In this document: positions 8,689 through 16,411 of the stretch, piece after piece
How positions within the stretch are numbered: the stretch's first letter is position 1
Layout: the number at the start of each line of letters is the position of its first letter
Origin: 9FT-COMBO-48-23 sp964400675
GTDB lineage: Bacteria; Chloroflexota; Dehalococcoidia; GIF9; UBA5629
Assembly (NCBI GenBank): GCA_964400675.1
Contig: CAYNVO010000009.1
Location: forward strand, 1 to 64,000
DNA length: 64,000 bases
Reading direction: 5' to 3'
Program-made: the position numbers and the translations under genes
The notes under the pieces: generated by a model
Told to the model about the DNA's origin: nothing
Database searches by the model: none
The model's input: only the letters and a program-made list of their open reading frames with translations

Positions 8689-10056
8689 TCAACCAAGCGA
8701 TAGTCCTCTAGCCTTTCGTGGCGCAAGTCTATTTGCCGCCTGAACCACCAGAGCCAGGCTCATCAGGTAATCATCATGACCGTCGCCAGCTTCGACAAAG
8801 AAGTTCAGGGTCTGGTTAGGTCTGTAGATGCTCCTGGCTTTGTCTAGCTCAAACATCAACTCAGTGTAATCCGCAGAGCCGTCCCGCTTATAAAGCTTGA
8901 GCCTGCCTGAGTTAATGGCAGCCAGCAAATCGAAGCCCGCTTCTGACTTCGTCTTCTGGGTGAATTTAAAGGGGATAATTCTGCTGCCCAGCGACTTACG
9001 CAAAAAGCTGGTGACCGGCTCCCCGATACCAGTGGCATCAGTGACGATTCGATTGCAATTCCAGACATTTTTCAGTATATCCACGATTTGAGGATAGAGT
9101 TCAGAATGCTTCTTGCCTACCCAGCTATAGTGCTCCACCACATGTATTCTGGGCTCCTTGACCATCATGTCAGCAGCATCAAATATGACCTCGGCAACAG
9201 TCATCACAGTGGCATCCCTGCCTGAACGAATTAGAATCTCGTCTTCAAGCTGTTCGGACTCGCCAGCGAAATCTATGCCGGCTACATAGGTCTTGCATTT
9301 ATCAGGCTGGCTAATCCTGTAATAGTCGCCTCGAAGCTGGGCGATTTGCTGACCGGTAAGAAATCCACCGCCACCTCGAATCGGCAGCAGTGCATATTGA
9401 GTTCTGAATAAGGGGTGCCCTTCGCCCAGGCGCTCCCGCTCAGACTCAACAAAGGCTTTGTAGCTGGGATTATACCTGGCTATTTCCTGCCAATCATACC
9501 GAAAATGGCGCTTGATGCCGTCATTCTTCTCCAATTCCAGGTTAGTCTGCTTGACCTCTTCAAGCAACGTAGAATCGTCCCAAGTTGTGCCATAGTGCAC
9601 AGTGGTTGCATTTGAAGCTGACGCCATCGGCCTGAATTCCTTGGTGTATTTGTCCCTGGCTACATCCTGTGATTCGTCTATCTCCAGAAGGATGTCAGCA
9701 GTATGACCGACAACCGAGCTGGTCCCATCAGCAGACAGGAATACCTGCCTGGCATTGCCCAGCCTGACCATATAGCCAGCCTCGGTGAACCAGATGCCAC
9801 CGAAGCCGAAATCGTCCAGCCTTTCCTTCAGCCGACTCATGGATATAATTGTCTGCGGCTTAAAGGTGGGGGAACATTTGATGGCATTGCCGCCGACAGC
9901 CATGAACATAGTCAACAGCAAAAGTTCAAGGTGGGCAGAAAGCTCATTTTTGCCGCCCTGACGGGCGATTTCCACGGAGAATGTTAGACCGAGGTTGTTC
10001 TGGACACTGTCCAGTACATTTTTGGCTACTTCTATCTGGTACGGTCTGAGCTTCAT
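8689..10056 (-). CDS. Phage-type terminase large subunit homologue (ATPase plus nuclease), orphan
   Basis: 455 aa. The ATPase half has Walker A ARQGGKNE at residues 31-38, Walker B ILLEIDE at 122-128 and the coupling motif TTWDDST near 157-163. The nuclease half has the RNase-H-like acidic residues expected of TerL: Asp262 in AGIDFAG, Asp340 in VTDATGIG and Asp428/429 in GHDDYLMSLAL. All key motifs look intact. In phages the protein cuts and pumps DNA into capsids, but no portal, capsid, protease or tail gene is nearby. It overlaps the upstream 116-aa gene by 4 bases. It could be a prophage or gene-transfer relic, or a domesticated DNA-processing enzyme. Confidence 0.85.
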   Translation of the reverse strand: MKLRPYQIEVAKNVLDSVQNNLGLTFSVEIARQGGKNELSAHLELLLLTMFMAVGGNAIKCSPTFKPQTIISMSRLKERLDDFGFGGIWFTEAGYMVRLGNARQVFLSADGTSSVVGHTADILLEIDESQDVARDKYTKEFRPMASASNATTVHYGTTWDDSTLLEEVKQTNLELEKNDGIKRHFRYDWQEIARYNPSYKAFVESERERLGEGHPLFRTQYALLPIRGGGGFLTGQQIAQLRGDYYRISQPDKCKTYVAGIDFAGESEQLEDEILIRSGRDATVMTVAEVIFDAADMMVKEPRIHVVEHYSWVGKKHSELYPQIVDILKNVWNCNRIVTDATGIGEPVTSFLRKSLGSRIIPFKFTQKTKSEAGFDLLAAINSGRLKLYKRDGSADYTELMFELDKARSIYRPNQTLNFFVEAGDGHDDYLMSLALVVQAANRLAPRKARGLSLG

Positions 10057-10403
10057 CTCATCAGTGATTTTATACCCAGCGGAACGGCAATCTCGGTGAG
10101 GACTCTGGTGACTGCCTCCCTGAGAGATTTCTTCTGCTCCCGGGTGATGCTGTAACGAGTACTGACAAGCCTGGCGATAGCGGTAGCGACTTTCAGATGA
10201 AGGTCAAAACTCTCCGGCTTTGCCACCATAAGTTCTCTGAGCTTGACGCGGAGTATAGCGATCTCTTCATCAATGCCTTCTATGCCCCTGGCTTCCTCAA
10301 GCTCCAGCTTTTCGGCTTCATCAAGCGCCCTGCTGTAGAAGCCCGGCTTTTCGCCCTTTGTGGTTTCTTTTCTTCTCATTCTGTTTTGCCCGGATAAGTC
10401 CAT
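10053..10403 (-). CDS. Small charged helical protein upstream of the terminase gene
   Basis: 116 aa, unrecognised. It is strongly charged and predicted to be mostly helical (EAEKLELEEARGIEGIDEE; REQKKSLREAVTRVLTEI). Its stop overlaps the terminase ATG (ATGA overlap), so the two are translationally coupled. Position and size resemble a terminase small subunit or other DNA-binding partner, but no helix-turn-helix is clear, so that role is inference. An internal ATG nine codons in is an alternative start. Confidence 0.6.
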   Translation of the reverse strand: MDLSGQNRMRRKETTKGEKPGFYSRALDEAEKLELEEARGIEGIDEEIAILRVKLRELMVAKPESFDLHLKVATAIARLVSTRYSITREQKKSLREAVTRVLTEIAVPLGIKSLMR

Positions 10404-10470
10404 AGGCTAGAACATAGGCAGCCAGGTCATACCTCTGCCTGTCTAGCGCCACCTTCAATAACTTTGCCAT
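10321..10470 (-). CDS. Very small basic protein at the head of the terminase cassette
   Basis: 49 aa starting MAKLLKVALDRQRYDLAA and ending in a Lys/Arg-rich tail. It overlaps the next gene by 83 bases in another frame. It begins 7 nt after a promoter-like sequence and has no Shine-Dalgarno, so it could be read from a leaderless mRNA. The amphipathic N-terminal helix looks protein-like, but the evidence is only the reading frame and position. Confidence 0.45.
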   Translation of the reverse strand: MAKLLKVALDRQRYDLAAYVLAYGLIRAKQNEKKRNHKGRKAGLLQQGA

Positions 10471-10477
10471 AATCGGC

Positions 10478-10506
10478 ACTATGTTAGCACTAATGTTCTA
10501 TTTAAA
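10478..10506 (-). promoter_or_regulatory. Promoter with embedded SOS-box-like inverted repeat for the terminase cassette
   Basis: Read on the minus strand: TTTAAA (10506-10501), a 17-bp spacer and CATAGT (10483-10478), ending 7 nt before the ATG at 10470. Inside the spacer, 10487-10498 reads GCACTAATGTTC on the + strand, one mismatch from the Gram-positive-type LexA box GAAC-N4-GTTC. DNA-damage control would make sense for a phage-derived cassette but is unproven. Confidence 0.3.
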
Positions 10507-10580
10507 CAAGTCAAATGTGTCGCTCTAGCGCTCAGGTTGCGATGGTGCCGGGAAGGTGGCTTTCGCACAGTTTGCGGGCT

Positions 10581-10609
10581 TTGGGTCAAATTAGCGAGTA
10601 TGCTATACT
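10581..10609 (+). promoter_or_regulatory. Promoter of the TPR lipoprotein gene, leaderless type
   Basis: TTGGGT at 10581-10586, a 17-bp spacer and TATACT at 10604-10609. The GTG start is at 10620, only 10 nt after the -10 box, and no Shine-Dalgarno is present. Confidence 0.5.
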
Positions 10610-10619
10610 TAGCAACGCT

Positions 10620-11885
10620 GTGAAACACGGGCTTATATTTATGACACTAATTGGCATCATGCTGTCAGTACTGGCATGTGCTAACCCGGCACAGAAACAT
10701 CTTGAGCAGGGTGATATATATTTCAGTGAGGCGCAGTGGACTGAAGCCATCAGCGAGTATAGCGAGGCGATCGAGCTCAATCCGAATCTGGCTTTAGCTT
10801 ATAGTAAACGGGGACAGGCTTATGCCGCCGAAGAAGACTGGGACTCATCTCTCAGTGATTTGAATAAGGCGCTGGAGTTAGACCCTGAACTAATGGAGGC
10901 ATATAATCATCGAGCCTCCATCTACCATGCTCAGGAGCAGTGGGACATGGCTATTGCCGACTTAAACAAGGCTATAGAACTAGCCCCCGAGCTGGCAGTG
11001 GCATATAGTAACCGTGGCTGGACTTATGCCAGCAAGGGGCAACCTGAAGAGGCACTTGCTGATTTGAATAAAGCCATTGAGCTAGACCCTGAGCTGGTCG
11101 AGGCATACTACAATCGGGGTCTTGTCCAAAATAGCCAGGGCCGCTGGGACATGGGCATCGCAGACTTGAGCAAGGTAATCGAGTTTGAGCCGAATAATTC
11201 CCTGGCATTCAACGACCGTGGCTCTGCCTATACTAATGTCGGACAACTTGATGCAGCTATTGCCGACCTGAACAAGGCTATAGAGCTCGAGCCTGACTAT
11301 GCGCTGGTATATTACAACCGCGGCTTGGTCTACGAGGAACAGGGGCAATGGGATGGAGCTATCGCTGACCTCAGCAAAGCCTTAGAACTGGAACCTTCCC
11401 TGGCTATCGTTAACCTGGAACTCAGCAAAGCTTACGCCGAGCGCGGCTATAGCTATCACATCACGGGACAACAAAGCCAGGCTATTGACGACCTCAACAA
11501 AGCCATAGAACTTGACCCATATATGGCTTCCGCTTATCTCATCCGGGGGACAATCTACAATGCCCAGGGTGAATGGGAGTTAGCATTTGCTGATTTGAAT
11601 AAAGCCATAGAACTCGACCCGAATAACGCTGCGGCATACAGCAACAGGGCATATACCTATCTCAACAACTTGTATCTTGATAATGCAATCGCTGATTACA
11701 GTAAGGCAATCGAGCTTGACCCCAGCTACTCCCTGGCTTATTACAATCGGGGAATCATATACTTTAACACCAGCCAGTCTGATTTAGCTATTGCCGACTT
11801 AAACAAGGTTATAGAGCTATCAGGCAACCCAGACCTTGTTACAGCAGCCAGAGAACGCATAGCAGAAATCCAGCGCAGGAAATAA
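10620..11885 (+). CDS. TPR-repeat lipoprotein
   Basis: 421 aa from the GTG at 10620. This start gives a textbook lipoprotein signal: a Lys near the N-terminus, a hydrophobic core and the lipobox VLAC. The longer frame from 10515 lacks any such signal and would cross the promoter. The rest is about eleven to twelve 34-residue tetratricopeptide repeats with the recurring pattern AIADLNKAIELDP and AYYNRG. TPR solenoids bind other proteins, so this is probably a scaffold on the outer face of the cytoplasmic membrane. The partner is unknown. DNA-level similarity between repeats is moderate, so array instability is possible. Confidence 0.85.
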   Translation: MKHGLIFMTLIGIMLSVLACANPAQKHLEQGDIYFSEAQWTEAISEYSEAIELNPNLALAYSKRGQAYAAEEDWDSSLSDLNKALELDPELMEAYNHRASIYHAQEQWDMAIADLNKAIELAPELAVAYSNRGWTYASKGQPEEALADLNKAIELDPELVEAYYNRGLVQNSQGRWDMGIADLSKVIEFEPNNSLAFNDRGSAYTNVGQLDAAIADLNKAIELEPDYALVYYNRGLVYEEQGQWDGAIADLSKALELEPSLAIVNLELSKAYAERGYSYHITGQQSQAIDDLNKAIELDPYMASAYLIRGTIYNAQGEWELAFADLNKAIELDPNNAAAYSNRAYTYLNNLYLDNAIADYSKAIELDPSYSLAYYNRGIIYFNTSQSDLAIADLNKVIELSGNPDLVTAARERIAEIQRRK

Positions 11886-11886
11886 G

Positions 11887-12528
11887 CTAGAACTTGAATT
11901 TTCCATCGAAGAAAGCAACCACCTTCTCCGATAACACTGCCTCATACCCCAACCATAAATGATCAGCTCCTGTCACAAGCTCAAGTTGCTTGGGCTCAGC
12001 CGCTTCTTGATTCATCAGCTTCGCCTGGTCAAGCGGCACCACAAAATCATCAGCCCCACAGAGCAAAAGCTTGGACTTAAGGCAGCCTCTCAATTGAGAT
12101 AACTGTGCTGACCCGGGAGGCATTGAAATTAGCGCTACAGCCCTGACTCTCTCGTCAGTACAGGCAACAGGCAAAGCCACGGCGGCACCGAAGGAATAGC
12201 CCAACAACCCCACTTTGTTACTATCCACAGCAGGCTGGGAAATAAGCCAGCTTACGGCTGCTGTCACATCTTCTTGTTCAGCAATGCCATCACCATAGTT
12301 ACCCTGACTACCACCCACACCCCTAAAGTTAAACATAAAAGCAACAATAGACTTCCCGACCAAAGCCGAACTGACCGCCAGAATAACATTGTTATTCATT
12401 GAGCCGCCGTAAAGAGGATGAGGATGGCACAGCACTACCGCTGGAAAAATTCCATCGCCTTCGGGGAAATAACAAATGCCCTCGAGTGTAAGCTTGCCAC
12501 AAGGAAAGTATACTGCGTCCTGTCTCAG
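11887..12528 (-). CDS. Alpha/beta hydrolase (dienelactone-hydrolase-like)
   Basis: 213 aa if it starts at a CTG at 12528 that overlaps the rarA stop; 182 aa if it starts at the GTG at 12435. The longer start is preferred because the upstream codons encode text typical of this family just before the conserved VLCHPHPLYGGSM (YFPCGKLTLEGI, FPEGDGIFPAV), and a GGAG lies 9 nt before the CTG. No ATG, GTG or TTG exists in that stretch. The fold is complete: nucleophile elbow GYSFGAA, acid region CGADDFVVP and His in TGADHLWLG. Substrate unknown. It ends one base from the convergent TPR gene. Confidence 0.8.
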   Translation of the reverse strand: MRQDAVYFPCGKLTLEGICYFPEGDGIFPAVVLCHPHPLYGGSMNNNVILAVSSALVGKSIVAFMFNFRGVGGSQGNYGDGIAEQEDVTAAVSWLISQPAVDSNKVGLLGYSFGAAVALPVACTDERVRAVALISMPPGSAQLSQLRGCLKSKLLLCGADDFVVPLDQAKLMNQEAAEPKQLELVTGADHLWLGYEAVLSEKVVAFFDGKFKF

Positions 12529-13895
12529 TCTTTCTTCTCCCGTTTATTTTCCCACCAGGTCTTAAGCCTGGAACGTACGTCCTTCTCATAGCCCTGGTCA
12601 CTGGGCGAATAGTAGCGCTTCCCCTTAAGCATGTCCGGCAGGTTCTGTTGTTCGACAAAGTGCCCCGGGTAATCGTGGGCATATTTATAACCTTTGCCAT
12701 GCCCGAGCTGACGCATCAATTTGGTGACCGGATTACGCAGGTGAAGCGGCACCGGCTCATTACGACTTCGCTCGACATCTTGCTGCACCTTCGAATATGC
12801 TTCGTACAGAGAATTGCTTTTTGGCGCCGTAGCCAGATAGGTTACCGCCTCGGCCAGAGCCAGGTTGCCTTCCGGCATGCCTATAAAATGTGCCGCCTGC
12901 TGAGCAGCCACAGCCACCATCAAGGCTCTAGGGTCAGCCATGCCCACGTCCTCAGAAGCGAAACGCACCAGTCGACGGGCAATATAAAGAGGGTCTTCAC
13001 CCGCCTCCAGCATTCTTCCCAGCCAGTATAAGGATGCATCCGGGTCGGAGCCGCGCAGTGACTTATGGAGCGCCGATATCAGGTCATAATGCTGGTCACC
13101 GCTCTTGTCATAAAGCAAAGCCCGATGCTGCAGCGCCTCCTCGATGATCTTAAGGTTGAGCCGTCGATAGCCATCAGTATCCGGCGCAGTGGCTTGAGCT
13201 GCCATCTCCAGGGCATTGAGCGCCACTCGAGCATCGCCGTTAGACATAACGACCAGATGACTTAGAGCGTCTTCAGGCAGCTCTACCTTCAGCTTACCTA
13301 ACCCTCTCTCCTCATCACTGAGAGCCCTTTCAACTATAAGGCGAATTTCTTTATCAGTTAGTGAATTCAGTGTAAAAACGCGGCATCTTGAGAGCAGGGC
13401 TGAAATAACCTCAAATGAAGGGTTTTCCGTAGTGGCACCGATTAGAATAACCACACCGTTTTCTACGTAAGGCAATATAGCGTCTTGCTGAGTCTTATTA
13501 AACCGGTGAATTTCATCTATAAACAGGACAGTCCGCTGTCCAGAAAGCTTACGCCTACGCTTTGCCTCTTCTACAATACGCCTCAAATCGGCCACACCGG
13601 CACTTACAGCACTAAGCGGGCTGAAATACGACTTTGTAACACTGGCGACAACATAAGCCAAAGTTGTCTTGCCGCTTCCCGGTGGTCCCCAAAAAAGCAT
13701 CGAAGGCAACTGGTCTGAATCGAAACATTTCCTGAGCACCCGCCCCTCACCCACCAGATGCTCCTGCCCTACGAACTCAGCAAAGCCACGCGGCCGCATT
13801 CTGGCTGCCAGTGGCATGTCTTTAAGTTGCTCGTCATCGACCCCAGAAACATCATCCCCCTTCGCTTCCAGCCCATCCAGGTCGAAAAGAGTCAT
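12525..13895 (-). CDS. rarA: Replication-associated recombination protein RarA (MgsA) AAA+ ATPase
   Basis: 456 aa. AAA+ domain with Walker A GPPGSGKT at residues 70-77, Walker B LFIDEIHRFN, sensor-1 ATTENPS and an arginine-finger region near LLSRCRVF. The C-terminal tetramerisation and clamp-loader-like domain ends in the family's GKGYKYAHDYPGH and YYSPSDQGYE motifs. RarA acts at stalled replication forks. It sits between the tubulin-like gene (1-nt gap) and the hydrolase (overlap), in an apparent operon. Confidence 0.95.
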   Translation of the reverse strand: MTLFDLDGLEAKGDDVSGVDDEQLKDMPLAARMRPRGFAEFVGQEHLVGEGRVLRKCFDSDQLPSMLFWGPPGSGKTTLAYVVASVTKSYFSPLSAVSAGVADLRRIVEEAKRRRKLSGQRTVLFIDEIHRFNKTQQDAILPYVENGVVILIGATTENPSFEVISALLSRCRVFTLNSLTDKEIRLIVERALSDEERGLGKLKVELPEDALSHLVVMSNGDARVALNALEMAAQATAPDTDGYRRLNLKIIEEALQHRALLYDKSGDQHYDLISALHKSLRGSDPDASLYWLGRMLEAGEDPLYIARRLVRFASEDVGMADPRALMVAVAAQQAAHFIGMPEGNLALAEAVTYLATAPKSNSLYEAYSKVQQDVERSRNEPVPLHLRNPVTKLMRQLGHGKGYKYAHDYPGHFVEQQNLPDMLKGKRYYSPSDQGYEKDVRSRLKTWWENKREKKD

Positions 13896-13896
13896 A

Positions 13897-15018
13897 TTAA
13901 GCCGTCTTTTCCTCTCCCGCCGTCTTTTCCTCTCCCGCCGCCGCCTTAGTCAGCTTGGCTGCTCTGTCGTAATAGCTCCGAATTCTGTCCACATAAATCA
14001 ATTCTGATACTACCGCAGTTACTTTGGTGAAATTCTTGTCCCCGTAAAAGCTGCCATTTCTCATCTCAGCATTAGGTGCCAGCTCTCGCAAACGATTGCC
14101 CAGGACCTTGACCATATCGACATTGGTTTTTCCAGCCGGTGCCGAAAGAATATACAGAACTCTGCCGGCATCTTCCAATTTGCAATCGACCGACAATCTC
14201 ATCAAAGCTGAATTCATCGCTTCCATAACTCCAAACGTTTCCGAACTCTTCTCCTCAAAGGTTGGCGCTTTTTTCCACGAAAACAGTGATGACGACAATT
14301 TTGTCTTGCCCACGCCTATCGCCGTCCAGCCAACTAGCGTCTGCACGATATCACCGGCATCGAGCACCTGGCCGGCAACATACTTTGAACCAGATATCTC
14401 ACCCGTACAGAGAAGGTCGTAGAACGGCAAGACTAGCTCTTTATTCAAGCCGCCCATCTTCTGGGGTGGTGCTATGTTTCCCAGCACTCCCAAACCCCCA
14501 TTATCCGCCAAAATAACGGCATCAGCCACCTTTTCGATAGATTTCAGACATAGCGCAGTATTGCGAACGCGCTGCGGGTCGTCTAACTCAGAGTCAAAAG
14601 GCAAAACTAGAAGCGCATAGACAGGCTTATCCATATGGCGCTCTTTCAGCATCTGGACCATAACTGGAACTCCCCCAGAACCGAGACTACCGGCAGCACC
14701 GGCCACAAATAGAAAGGCATCCGTATTGACAAAGGCGCCGAGCCTCATAGCTAACATAACTCGCTCGCTTTCATGACGCATCAGCTTGGCACCAGCTTCG
14801 GTTGAGTTATCGCTAAGAGGGCCCCGAATCGGCACGGGTTTCAACCAGTCCCATCCGGACTTAGTCAATTCACCCAAAAGAGCTGAATCATTATTTACGG
14901 CATAAGCACAGGTAATTACATTGACGTGCAACTCAGCCCTCGCCGTCTTATTTAGTTCGGCAAACTCACGGGCCAGCCTGCAGCCACAATCACCAACACC
15001 AATAACCATTAATTTCAT
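13897..15018 (-). CDS. Tubulin/FtsZ-like protein with degenerate GTPase signature (paralogue 2)
   Basis: 373 aa, clearly homologous to the 7420-8601 protein along its length (VIGVGDCGCRLA; KYVAGQVLDAGDIVQTLVGWTAIGVG). The tubulin signature GGTGSG is replaced by GSLGSG at residues 110-115, so nucleotide binding may be weakened or altered. The C-terminus ends in a duplicated GEEKTA unit from an 18-bp tandem repeat at about 13902-13940. Two paralogues of which one is degenerate suggest a heteropolymer or a regulatory subunit; this is inference. A promoter at 15041-15069 and a GAGGAG site precede it. Confidence 0.8.
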   Translation of the reverse strand: MKLMVIGVGDCGCRLAREFAELNKTARAELHVNVITCAYAVNNDSALLGELTKSGWDWLKPVPIRGPLSDNSTEAGAKLMRHESERVMLAMRLGAFVNTDAFLFVAGAAGSLGSGGVPVMVQMLKERHMDKPVYALLVLPFDSELDDPQRVRNTALCLKSIEKVADAVILADNGGLGVLGNIAPPQKMGGLNKELVLPFYDLLCTGEISGSKYVAGQVLDAGDIVQTLVGWTAIGVGKTKLSSSLFSWKKAPTFEEKSSETFGVMEAMNSALMRLSVDCKLEDAGRVLYILSAPAGKTNVDMVKVLGNRLRELAPNAEMRNGSFYGDKNFTKVTAVVSELIYVDRIRSYYDRAAKLTKAAAGEEKTAGEEKTA

Positions 15019-15040
15019 AGCACTTTTTTCTCCTCGCCCA

Positions 15041-15069
15041 AAACTAGCAGATATATGTCATTATGTCAA
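15041..15069 (-). promoter_or_regulatory. Promoter for tubulin-like paralogue 2
   Basis: Minus strand: TTGACA (15069-15064), a 17-bp spacer and TAGTTT (15046-15041). It overlaps the end of the AMMECR1-like gene, allowing expression of the downstream genes apart from the AmmeMemoRadiSam trio. Confidence 0.4.
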
Positions 15070-15605
15070 TTAAATCTCTTTACCTGAAAACGATACAATT
15101 TTATCGGCTCTCCGGCTGATATGCCAGCTTTAGCCTTGCAAATTCTGATTTGCTCCTCAACGGTGTCCACACCTTCAAGGTCAGGTAGTAATAGCCCGCG
15201 CCTGAAACCGCATTCCACGATTACGCCATATCTCTTCGGGTCAAGCTGGTCAACACTTCGCACCGTCTCCGGTCCAGCAAGAACATCCACACTGTATTCA
15301 AGGTCATCCAATTCAGAAACCCCGACTGGCATAAAACGGGGGTCTTGCGTAGCTGAGCTTATGGCATTGGCTACGACTTCCCCGGCTACATTAGCTCTTG
15401 TTGGTAAAAAAGTGCCAATACAACCCCTCAATTCACCATGTTTTTTAATTGATACAAAAACGCCAGCCTTCGATTTCATCTCGGCAGTAAGCTTCCTTGG
15501 CCTGAACACCTTGCCATAGCGGATATATTTTTCTACTGCCTTCCGGGCCAGCTCCAGCATCGGATGACGCTGCTTTGCCATATCACCACGCTCTTTTTCG
15601 ATCAT
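15066..15605 (-). CDS. amrA: AmmeMemoRadiSam system protein A (AMMECR1 domain)
   Basis: 179 aa, the full AMMECR1 fold, with the signature LRGCIGTF near residue 60, NAISSATQDPRF and ending YRFQVKRF. Biochemical function is unknown in the family. It is the third gene of the conserved trio with a MEMO-like protein (2-nt gap) and a radical SAM enzyme, and the three probably form one pathway. An internal ATG (MAKQRHP) nine codons in is an alternative start. Confidence 0.92.
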   Translation of the reverse strand: MIEKERGDMAKQRHPMLELARKAVEKYIRYGKVFRPRKLTAEMKSKAGVFVSIKKHGELRGCIGTFLPTRANVAGEVVANAISSATQDPRFMPVGVSELDDLEYSVDVLAGPETVRSVDQLDPKRYGVIVECGFRRGLLLPDLEGVDTVEEQIRICKAKAGISAGEPIKLYRFQVKRFN

Positions 15606-15607
15606 TC

Positions 15608-16411
15608 TTATTTTACTAGTATCCCAGCATATCCTACAACACTGCTATAGTCACCAGAGGTGTCACCGCTCGTCTGATACTTGACCAGCTCTGCCTTTTT
15701 AGCTCCCAACTCCTTAGCGGCAGAGATAAGGCTAACTACCGGTGCATAACCGCACATCGATATTCCGAACTTGTCAACTCGTCTTAACAACTCATCTTCA
15801 TTCAAATCCAGTATAGCCTCAATAGCCTGTCTATCCTTATTACTAGCAGTTTCATGAGGCTCATAATGGGTCATGTCACTGCTAGCCAGTATTACAATAT
15901 CCTTCTTCGACCCCTTAATCGCACTGGCTAATTCCATTCCGATTTTCTTATAAGCATCACCACCGGCATGAGCCAGGACTATGGGCACTATCCTAACATC
16001 TGGCTTAAAATACTGCAAAAAGGGCACCTGAACCTCAAGCGAGTGTTCAAATTGATGCGCCACATAGTCTTCTTCCAGGTAGCTTGAGGAGGCTAAAATC
16101 CGCTTCCCAAGCTCCGAGTCAATTTCCACCTCACCCAAAGGCGTTTCCCACGCCCCTTCCGTCATTATACTGAAAGCCTTTCCCCTACCGGTGTGATTCG
16201 GACCCAACATGATAAAGGTATCCTTGAATTTGACTCTGGATATGACCGCCCCGGCTACCACGCCCGAGTAGGTATATCCGGCATGAGGCGAAACCAGTCC
16301 TATTGCTTCAACCTTCTCCACCCTGTCATCCACCATAGTTTCAATCATACTCTTCAGCCCGTCCAATGAGGCCGGGTAAAATTGTCCGGCAACAACTGCA
16401 TCCCTGATCAT
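15608..16411 (-). CDS. amrB: AmmeMemoRadiSam system protein B (MEMO1-like dioxygenase fold)
   Basis: 267 aa. It starts with the family text MIRDAVVAGQFYPAS, and SPHAGYTYSG, LGPNHTGRG, FEHSLEVQVPFLQ and SSDMTHYEPH mark the LigB-type fold with its metal-ligand histidines. Near the C-terminus CGYAPVVSLI carries the conserved Cys. The gene overlaps the radical SAM gene by 4 bases (ATGA), so the two are translationally coupled. The reaction is not known. Confidence 0.93.
   Translation of the reverse strand: MIRDAVVAGQFYPASLDGLKSMIETMVDDRVEKVEAIGLVSPHAGYTYSGVVAGAVISRVKFKDTFIMLGPNHTGRGKAFSIMTEGAWETPLGEVEIDSELGKRILASSSYLEEDYVAHQFEHSLEVQVPFLQYFKPDVRIVPIVLAHAGGDAYKKIGMELASAIKGSKKDIVILASSDMTHYEPHETASNKDRQAIEAILDLNEDELLRRVDKFGISMCGYAPVVSLISAAKELGAKKAELVKYQTSGDTSGDYSSVVGYAGILVK

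Noticed and set aside
8689..10403. Considered as a complete prophage
   Set aside because: No integrase, capsid, portal, tail or lysis gene and no attachment-site repeats flank the cassette.
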